Notes under the pieces: generated by a model
What the model was told of the DNA's origin: nothing
Databases searched by the model: none
The model's input: the letters and a program-made list of their open reading frames with translations, nothing else
Program-made: the position numbers and the translations under genes
NCBI GenBank assembly: GCA_964242595.1
Contig: CAXTBC010000006.1
Span: 25,176 to 89,175 of the forward strand
Length of the DNA stretch: 64,000 bases
From: BOG-908 sp964242595
Lineage (GTDB): Bacteria > Pseudomonadota > Alphaproteobacteria > Acetobacterales > Acetobacteraceae
Reading direction: 5' to 3'
Shown: piece by piece, positions 58,584 through 64,000 of the stretch
How the letters are laid out: each line of letters begins with the position of its first letter
Numbering within the stretch: position 1 is the first letter of the stretch

Positions 58584-58587
58584 GGTT

Positions 58588-58609
58588 GAAACTGAAACAA
58601 AGCAGTTTC
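58588..58609. promoter_or_regulatory. Inverted repeat upstream of rocD (site 2)
   Basis: GAAACTG and CAGTTTC arms are 8 bp apart, 5 bp after site 1. Paired sites one or two turns apart are usual for Lrp-type regulators. Confidence 0.4.
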
Positions 58610-58669
58610 GGCCTACCGTCTGACTACCCGATCTGACAAACTCGGAGCTTGCCGACAGGACAGCAGACG

Positions 58670-59905
58670 ATGGACCAGATCGCCGCCCGCCCGTTCCCCG
58701 ACCGGCTTCGCTCCACGCAGGACTACCTGGCGCTGGAGGCGATGTACGGAGCGGACAACTACAAGCCGATGGACGTGGTGCTCACCCGCGGCGAAGGCGT
58801 GTGGGTGTGGGACGTGGACGGCAAGCGCTATCTCGATTGCCTGTCCGCCTACTCCGCGGTGAACCAGGGCCACTGCCACCCGCGCATCCTGGCCGCCATG
58901 GTGGAACAAGCCTCCCGCCTCACGCTCACCTCCCGCGCCTTCCACAACGACCAGCTCGGCCCGTTCTACGAGGAGATCTGCGCGCTGACCCGCACCAGCG
59001 CGGTGCTGCCGATGAACTCCGGCGCCGAGGCGGTGGAGAGCGCGCTGAAGGTGGCGCGCAAATGGGGCTACCAGGTGAAGGGCGTGGCCGAGGACGCGGC
59101 CGAGATCATCGTCTGCGGCGACAACTTCCACGGCCGCACGCTCGCCATCGTCGGCTTCTCCACCGACCCGGTCAGCCGGCGCGATTTTGGGCCCTTCACC
59201 CCCGGCTTCGTGGTGGTGCCCTACGGCGACGCGGCGGCGCTGGAAGCCGCCATAACGCCCGACACGGTGGCGGTGCTGGTGGAACCCATCCAGGGCGAGG
59301 CCGGCGTGATCATCCCGCCGGACGGCTACCTGCGCGCGGTGCGCCGCATCTGCACGCAGCATCGCGTGGTGATGGTGCTCGACGAGATCCAGACCGGGCT
59401 CGGCCGCACCGGCCGCCTGCTGGCCGAGGAGCACGAGGGCGTGGAGGCCGACCTGACGCTGGTGGGCAAGGCGCTGTCCGGCGGCTTCTACCCGGTCAGC
59501 GCCGTGCTCTCCACCGCCGAGGTGATGGGCGTGCTGAAGCCCGGCGAGCACGGCAGCACCTTCGGCGGCAACCCGTTGGCCTGTGCCGTGGCCCGCATGG
59601 CGCTGCGCGTGCTGACGGAAGAAGGCATGATCGAGAACGCCGCCACCATGGGCACGCGCATGCTGGACGGCCTGCGGGCCATCGCCTCGCCCATCGTGCG
59701 CGAGGTGCGCGGCCGCGGCCTGATGCTTGCTGTGGAGCTGCATGCGGATGCGGGCGGTGCCGGACGCGTGTGCAAGGCGCTGCAGAAGTTGGGCGTGCTG
59801 TGCAAGGAGACGCACGAGCACACGATCCGGATCGCGCCGCCTCTGGTGATTACGGGCGCTCAGGTGGATTGGGCTTTGGAGCGGTTCGCTGGCGTGTTGA
59901 AGTAA
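58670..59905 (+). CDS. rocD: Ornithine aminotransferase
   Basis: The product is a 411-residue fold type I PLP enzyme. The N-terminal STQDYLALEAMYGADNYKPMDVVLTRGEGVWVWDVDGKRYLDCLSAYSAVNQGHCHP is diagnostic for OAT. The PLP lysine is K267 (LVGKALSGGFYPVSA), with MNSGAEAVESALKVARKW and DEIQTGLGRTGRL also present. It transfers the delta-amino group of ornithine to 2-oxoglutarate, giving glutamate semialdehyde in arginine/proline catabolism. The ATG at 58670 follows ACAGGA. It is monocistronic beside a decayed Lrp gene; a family B element ends the unit. Confidence 0.95.
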   Translation: MDQIAARPFPDRLRSTQDYLALEAMYGADNYKPMDVVLTRGEGVWVWDVDGKRYLDCLSAYSAVNQGHCHPRILAAMVEQASRLTLTSRAFHNDQLGPFYEEICALTRTSAVLPMNSGAEAVESALKVARKWGYQVKGVAEDAAEIIVCGDNFHGRTLAIVGFSTDPVSRRDFGPFTPGFVVVPYGDAAALEAAITPDTVAVLVEPIQGEAGVIIPPDGYLRAVRRICTQHRVVMVLDEIQTGLGRTGRLLAEEHEGVEADLTLVGKALSGGFYPVSAVLSTAEVMGVLKPGEHGSTFGGNPLACAVARMALRVLTEEGMIENAATMGTRMLDGLRAIASPIVREVRGRGLMLAVELHADAGGAGRVCKALQKLGVLCKETHEHTIRIAPPLVITGAQVDWALERFAGVLK

Positions 59906-60036
59906 GGCAAGGCCTTCTTTTCTGAAGAAAAGAAGCAAAAGACTTTCGACTCCGCTGTCGCGGTTCTTTCCTGTGAGTCCCCGACAGGGAGCGAAAGTTT
60001 TTTGGTTCTTTTTTTCAAAAAAGAACCGCTTCCTTC
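59906..60036. repeat. Family B repeat, complete copy B10 (near consensus)
   Basis: The left arm is AAGGCCTTCTTTTCTGAAG with AAAAGAAGCAAAAGACTTTC, the spacer contains CTGTCGCGG and CCCGACAGGG, and the right arm has TTTTTTGG and TTCTTTTTTTCAAAAAAGAA. It lies between the convergent rocD and GNAT genes; its right end codes the last residues of the GNAT protein. Confidence 0.9.
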
Positions 60037-60500
60037 TCTTCGATGTCGGCCGAGAAAAACAAGCTGTGCGGATCCTCCACGTAATCCGCAAACGGCGCGC
60101 ACGCCACGAAGCCATGCCGCGCGTACAACGCGTGTGCAGGCCTGAAGAAATCCCAGGAGCCCGTCTGCAGGCTGAGCCGGCGCAGCCCCGCCGCGCGGGC
60201 TTCCGTCACGACGTGGCACAGCAATGCGGTCGCCACCCCACGCCGCCGCATCGCCTCGGCCACGTGCATGGACTTCACCTCGCCGTGCTCTGCCGTGAGG
60301 CGCCTTAGCGCGACGCAACCGGCAACCTCGTTACCGAACCAGCCTGTCCAGAACCGGATGTCCGGCGCGCTCAAGGCGGCCACGTCGAGCGCGTGCGCGC
60401 TGCCCCGGGCTGTGGACGACCGCACGCTGCTGACGTGGTTCTGCAGCAATGCGACCACGCACGGATGGGTCAGATCTCCCTGCACGATGCGAACGCTCAC
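60015..60500 (-). CDS. GNAT-family N-acetyltransferase
   Basis: The product has 161 residues with a GTG start (VSVRIVQGDLTHPCVVALL). Motif A is EVKSMHVAEAMRRRGVATALLCHVVTEARAAGL, followed by LSLQTGSWDFFRPAHALYARHGFVAC; both are typical of PanM/YafP-like small GNATs. The GTG overlaps the hutI stop (GTGA), so it is translated with hutI, but a role in histidine breakdown is not evident. The C-terminal EEKEAVLF is encoded by the family B element. Confidence 0.88.
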   Translation of the reverse strand: MSVRIVQGDLTHPCVVALLQNHVSSVRSSTARGSAHALDVAALSAPDIRFWTGWFGNEVAGCVALRRLTAEHGEVKSMHVAEAMRRRGVATALLCHVVTEARAAGLRRLSLQTGSWDFFRPAHALYARHGFVACAPFADYVEDPHSLFFSADIEEKEAVLF

Positions 60501-61705
60501 GGCTGCACCACCACGGGCGAAACCCCGCCCATCCAGTACGCCAACTCGCGCGGATGCCCGATGCGCCACACCGCCACTTCGTCCGCCTTGCCCGCCTCCA
60601 GCGTACCTACTTCTCCGCCCAACCCCAGCGCGTGCGCTGCCTCGCGCGTCACGCCGGCCAGCGCTTCCTCGGGGGTCAGGCGGAACAGCGCGCAAGCCAG
60701 GTTCACCGCCATCAGCAGCGAACACAGCGGCGAGGAGCCGGGGTTGCAATCGGTGGCGACCGCCATCCGCACGCCGTGCGTGCGGAACGCGGCCACCGGC
60801 GGCGGCTGCCGCGCGCCCACTGTTGCGTAGGCGCCCGGCAGCAGCACGGCCACCGTGCCGGCCTGCGCCATGGCGCGCGCCCCGTCCTCCGAGGTGTATT
60901 CCAGGTGGTCGGCCGACAACGCGTTGCACGAAGCGGCCAGCGCGCCGCCGCCGCCGTCGCTGAGCTGGTCGGCGTGCAGCTTCACTGGAAGGCCGAGCGC
61001 CCGGCAGGCCGCGAACAGGCGCCGCACCTGGGCCGGGCTGAAGGCGATGGTTTCCGCGAACGCATCGACGGCGTCGACGAGCTTGGCCGCCACGGCCGCC
61101 GGCAGCAGCTCGTTGATGACCATGTCCAGGTAGTCGGCGGCACGCCCTGCAAACTCCGGCGGCACCGCGTGCGCAGCCAGCAGCGTGGTGCGCACGCGCA
61201 TGTTGTGGCGCGCGCCCAGCCGACGTGCCACGCGCAGCATCTTCAGCTCGGACTGCGCCGACAGGCCGTAGCCGGACTTGATCTCCACGGTGCGCACGCC
61301 CTCGGCGATCAGGCGCACGAGGCGGCCGCTCGCAACCTCCATTAGCTCCGCCTCGCTGGCGGCCCGGGTGGCCTGCACGGTGGCGAGGATGCCGCCGCCG
61401 CGGCGCGCGGCACCTTCGTAAGTGTCGCCAGTCAGCCTGGCCTCGAACTCCTCCGCGCGGTTGCCGGCGAACACGATGTGCGTGTGGCAGTCGATCAGCG
61501 CCGGCGTGATCCAGCCGCCGTTGGCATCGTGGCGCATGGTGCCGGGGCCGGCCAGATGCGGCGGGATCGCCGCGCGCGGTCCGGCGTACAGGATGCGCCC
61601 ACCTCCGATGGCCAGCGCGCCGTCCGGCACTGCGCCGTAAGGGACAGCGCCGGGCACCATGGTGGCCAGGTTGGCGTGCCAGATGGCGTCGGCGGATTGA
61701 GGCAT
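60497..61705 (-). CDS. hutI: Imidazolonepropionase
   Basis: The product has 402 residues of the amidohydrolase superfamily. The metal site starts ITPALIDCHTHIVFAGNRAEEFEARLTG, with later LHADQLSDGGG, SADHLEYTS and ATDCNPGSSPL. It hydrolyses 4-imidazolone-5-propanoate to N-formimino-L-glutamate, the third step of histidine use. It diverges from hutF-hutC, with a HutC-type operator 35 bp upstream of its start. hutH and hutU are not in the window. Confidence 0.95.
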   Translation of the reverse strand: MPQSADAIWHANLATMVPGAVPYGAVPDGALAIGGGRILYAGPRAAIPPHLAGPGTMRHDANGGWITPALIDCHTHIVFAGNRAEEFEARLTGDTYEGAARRGGGILATVQATRAASEAELMEVASGRLVRLIAEGVRTVEIKSGYGLSAQSELKMLRVARRLGARHNMRVRTTLLAAHAVPPEFAGRAADYLDMVINELLPAAVAAKLVDAVDAFAETIAFSPAQVRRLFAACRALGLPVKLHADQLSDGGGGALAASCNALSADHLEYTSEDGARAMAQAGTVAVLLPGAYATVGARQPPPVAAFRTHGVRMAVATDCNPGSSPLCSLLMAVNLACALFRLTPEEALAGVTREAAHALGLGGEVGTLEAGKADEVAVWRIGHPRELAYWMGGVSPVVVQP

Positions 61706-61739
61706 GAGGATGTCTTTACGCTTCCACAGTGCTGGTTTA

Positions 61740-61759
61740 CAGCCTGTCTAGACAGGCTG
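61740..61759. promoter_or_regulatory. HutC operator between hutI and hutF
   Basis: A perfect 20-bp palindrome with core GTCTAGAC (61746-61753), which fits the GTMTAKAC consensus of HutC-subfamily GntR regulators. It lies between the divergent hutI and hutF-hutC genes, so HutC should repress both until urocanate is present. Confidence 0.82.
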
Positions 61760-61835
61760 CAGGCATCGTTGACGAACCAGACGAAACAACCCAGCCGCCA
61801 AGTCGGCTGCAAGCCACCCAAAAACCGCGATAGCG

Positions 61836-61883
61836 GAGTCAAAAGTTTTTTGCTTCTTTTTTCAAGAAAGAAGGCCTTGCCTT
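61836..61883. repeat. Family B hairpin, single arm (B11)
   Basis: AAAAGTTTTTTGCTTC and TTTTTTCAAGAAAGAAGG, ending in CCTTGCC. It lies between the hut operator and the hutF start and supplies the GAAGG ribosome-site-like sequence 12 bp before the ATG. Confidence 0.82.
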
Positions 61884-61886
61884 AGC

Positions 61887-63233
61887 ATGCCAGAACTCTC
61901 CGCCGACTACGCCCTGCTCGACAGTGGTTTCACCCCCAACGTCCTGCTGACGCACGAAGCCGGCACGATCACCCAGATCACCCAGGGCCGCGCCACCGAG
62001 CACGTTCCGGGCGCCATCCTGCCAGGCATGGTGAACCTGCACAGCCACGCGTTCCAGCGCAGCTTCGCCGGCCGCACCGAGTTTGCCGGCGGCGGCGGCG
62101 ATTTCTGGAGTTGGCGGGAGGCGATGTATCACGCCGCCGGCGCTGTCGAGCCGGATACCATGTCGCCCATCGCCGCCTACCTGGGGATGCTCTGCTTGCA
62201 AGGCGGCTTCACCTCGCTGGTAGAGTTCCACTACCTGCAGAATGCCCCGAACGGCACGCCCTATGCGCACCGCACGGCGATGGCGGACGCCATCGAGCAT
62301 GGCGCCGCGCAGGCCGGCATCGGCCTTACGCTGCTGTTCGGCATCTACGAGACGGCGGATTTCGAGGGCGGCGCGTTGCGTGGCGGCCAGCGCCGGTTTC
62401 GCACCGGGCCGGACGCGGCGTTGGCCATGCTGGCAGGGGCGCACGGGCGGCAGACGCCGGCGCTGCGCTATGGCCTAGCGCCGCACAGCCTGCGTGCCGT
62501 GCCACCCACCTCGCTGGCGCAGCTGGCCCGGGGCGTCTCGCAGGTGGATTTCGACACCCCGGTGCACATCCACGTGGCCGAACAGCGCGCCGAGGTGGAG
62601 GCCTGCATAGCTACGCTGGGCGCGGCACCGGCCACCTGGCTGCTGGACCATGCGGCCGTGGGCCCGAGCTGGTGCCTGATACACGCCACGCACACCACGC
62701 AGGAGGAGCGGCTGCGCCTGGCTGCCAGCGGCGCCGTAGCCGGCCTGTGCCCCAGCACCGAGGGCAATCTGGGCGACGGGCTGTTCACCCTGACCGACTA
62801 CGCCGATGCCGGCGGCCGCTTCGGAGTCGGCACGGACAGCCACGTGTCCCTGGACGCCTTCGCCGAGTTGCGCCTGCTGGAGTACACCCAGCGCCTGCGG
62901 GCCGAACGCCGCAACGTGCTGGCGGGCACCGCCGGCCACTCCGGCCGCACGCTGTGGGGCGCCGCCTGCGCCGGCGGGGCCCAGGCCGCCGCCCGTCCGG
63001 TGGGCGCGCTCCGCCCCGGCTGCCGCGCCGATTTGGTGGTAATCGGGCCCACGCCGGAGACAGAGGCCATGCCGCCGGACTTCTGGCTGGACGCCGCCAT
63101 CTTCGCCACCGACGGGCCACGCGCCCATCACGTGATGGCCGGCGGCGCCTGGCTGGTGCGCGACGGGGTGCACGTGCTGCAGGACGCCATCACCCAGGCC
63201 TACCGCCAGGCGCTGCGGAAGATCGCCGCGTGA
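61887..63233 (+). CDS. hutF: Formimidoylglutamate deiminase
   Basis: The product has 448 residues of the amidohydrolase superfamily. Metal-binding and family marks are MVNLHSHAFQRSFAGRTEF, FWSWREAMYHAAG, SLVEFHYLQN, PVHIHVAEQRAEVEAC, LIHATHTTQEE and GVGTDSHVSLDAFAELRLLEYTQRL. It converts N-formimino-L-glutamate to N-formyl-L-glutamate and ammonia, so this organism uses the five-step hut pathway that ends with HutG. Its stop overlaps the hutC start (GTGA). Confidence 0.95.
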   Translation: MPELSADYALLDSGFTPNVLLTHEAGTITQITQGRATEHVPGAILPGMVNLHSHAFQRSFAGRTEFAGGGGDFWSWREAMYHAAGAVEPDTMSPIAAYLGMLCLQGGFTSLVEFHYLQNAPNGTPYAHRTAMADAIEHGAAQAGIGLTLLFGIYETADFEGGALRGGQRRFRTGPDAALAMLAGAHGRQTPALRYGLAPHSLRAVPPTSLAQLARGVSQVDFDTPVHIHVAEQRAEVEACIATLGAAPATWLLDHAAVGPSWCLIHATHTTQEERLRLAASGAVAGLCPSTEGNLGDGLFTLTDYADAGGRFGVGTDSHVSLDAFAELRLLEYTQRLRAERRNVLAGTAGHSGRTLWGAACAGGAQAAARPVGALRPGCRADLVVIGPTPETEAMPPDFWLDAAIFATDGPRAHHVMAGGAWLVRDGVHVLQDAITQAYRQALRKIAA

Positions 63234-63937
63234 CGGAGAGCCCCTACCAGACCATCAAGCGCAGCATCGTGGCCGGCATCGCCGCCGGAACCTGGCGCAT
63301 CGGCGAGGTGCTGCCCTCCGAACACGCGCTAACCCGCCAGTTCCGCGTCTCCCGCATGACGGTGAACCGCGCGATGCGGGAACTGGCCAACGAGAACCTG
63401 ATCCGCCGCGTGCCCGGCGTGGGCAGCTTCGTGGCCGAACCGGCGGCGCAGTCCAGCCTGGTGGAAATCCACAACATCGCCGACGAGATCGCCGCCCGCG
63501 GTAACACGCACACCGCGCGCGTGCTGGGCTTGCGCCTGGAAGCCGCCAGCATGGAGGCCGCCTGCGCGTTCGGCCTGCCGGCCGGCGCCCCGCTGTTCCG
63601 CTCGGAGATCCTGCACCTGGAGAACGGGGTGCCGCTGCAGCTGGAAGACCGCCTGGTGAACCCGGCGGTCGCGCCCGGCTACCTGGGCCAGGATTTTACG
63701 TCACTCACGCCGAACGCGTTCCTCAGCCGCGTCGCGCCGCTGCAACGCGCCGAGCACCAGGTGCGCGCGGTGGTGGCGGACGAACGGCAAAGGCTGTTGC
63801 TGGAGCTGCTGCAAGGCGAGGCCTGCCTGCTGGTGCTGCGCCGCACCTGGTCCGGCACCCACTTGGTATCGATCGCCGAACTGTCTCACCCGGGCGCAAG
63901 TTTCGGGTTGTCTGGACGCTGGCGCGCCGTTTCGTGA
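63230..63937 (+). CDS. hutC: Histidine utilisation repressor (GntR family)
   Basis: The product has 235 residues with a GTG start. Residues 1-70 are a GntR winged helix (SPYQTIKRSIVAGIAAGTWRIGEVLPSEHALTRQFRVSRMTVNRAMRELANE), the rest a UTRA ligand domain that binds urocanate in homologues. NAFLSRVAPLQRAEHQVRAV and RRTWSGTHLVSIAELSHPG are typical HutC stretches. The gene is translationally coupled to hutF and the palindrome at 61740-61759 is its likely operator, giving autoregulation. Confidence 0.95.
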   Translation: MTESPYQTIKRSIVAGIAAGTWRIGEVLPSEHALTRQFRVSRMTVNRAMRELANENLIRRVPGVGSFVAEPAAQSSLVEIHNIADEIAARGNTHTARVLGLRLEAASMEAACAFGLPAGAPLFRSEILHLENGVPLQLEDRLVNPAVAPGYLGQDFTSLTPNAFLSRVAPLQRAEHQVRAVVADERQRLLLELLQGEACLLVLRRTWSGTHLVSIAELSHPGASFGLSGRWRAVS

Positions 63938-63944
63938 GGCTGGT

Positions 63945-64000
63945 CAGGAAGCAGTTCTTTTTCGAGAAAAAGAACCAAAAAGCTTTTGCTCCCTGTCGGG
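63945..64000. repeat. Family B repeat cut by the window end (B12)
   Basis: AGGAAGCAGTTC, then TTTTTCGAGAAAAAGAACC, AAAAAGCTTTTGC and the spacer start CTCCCTGTCGGG. This is the first arm and part of the spacer, directly after the hutC stop. Confidence 0.85.

Overview
The window is high-GC, densely coded chromosomal DNA of an alphaproteobacterium, most likely an Acetobacteraceae-type member of the Rhodospirillales. The clues are a B12-dependent ribonucleotide reductase end, the holB-metG-tatD-MBL cluster, an NrsF-type (DUF1109) anti-sigma factor, and two abundant families of intergenic repeats. The genus is inferred from gene content only. There are no rRNA genes, recognisable tRNAs, CRISPR arrays or intact transposases.

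Layout. 0-4 kb: nrdJ end, a lineage-specific hypothetical gene, a flavin reductase divergent from a [2Fe-2S] ferredoxin, and a pentapeptide-repeat/ion-channel fusion. 4-8 kb: a hybrid histidine kinase flanked by two paralogous receiver-only regulators. 8-19 kb: AI-2E-type exporter, SGNH hydrolase and uppP, an old-yellow-enzyme reductase, a membrane protein, an ATP-grasp/DedA pair, a tyrosine phosphatase, an AsmA protein and a divergent QueD-like protein. 19-25 kb: cysH, a GNAT enzyme, fdhD, an RNA uracil methyltransferase and a DEAD-box helicase. 25-32 kb: GH15 glucoamylase/trehalase, holB, metG, tatD, an MBL hydrolase and a two-domain cold-shock protein. 33-39 kb: acyltransferase, amidase, glycosyltransferase, mazG and an ABM monooxygenase.

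40.4-53.7 kb is a type I secretion locus. A single 10.3-kb gene encodes a repetitive, non-RTX giant protein and is followed by its ABC transporter and HlyD-type adaptor. 53.7-58.4 kb is a redox-stress unit: an ECF sigma factor with an NrsF anti-sigma factor, divergent from msrB-msrA-dipZ. The shared intergenic region carries two back-to-back GTAACC-N16-CGAA promoters, so the sigma factor very probably controls both itself and the periplasmic methionine sulfoxide repair operon. 58.4-64 kb holds amino-acid catabolism: rocD beside the remnant of its Lrp/AsnC regulator, then hutI divergent from hutF-hutC with a perfect HutC-type operator between them.

Repeats. Family A is a ~130-150 bp element able to form four successive GC-rich hairpins. 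It prefers gaps between convergent genes, and one copy lies inside the hlyD coding sequence. Two copies carry the same ~148-bp MITE at the same internal site. Family B consists of AT-rich hairpin pairs that often provide gene stop codons or Shine-Dalgarno-like sequence.
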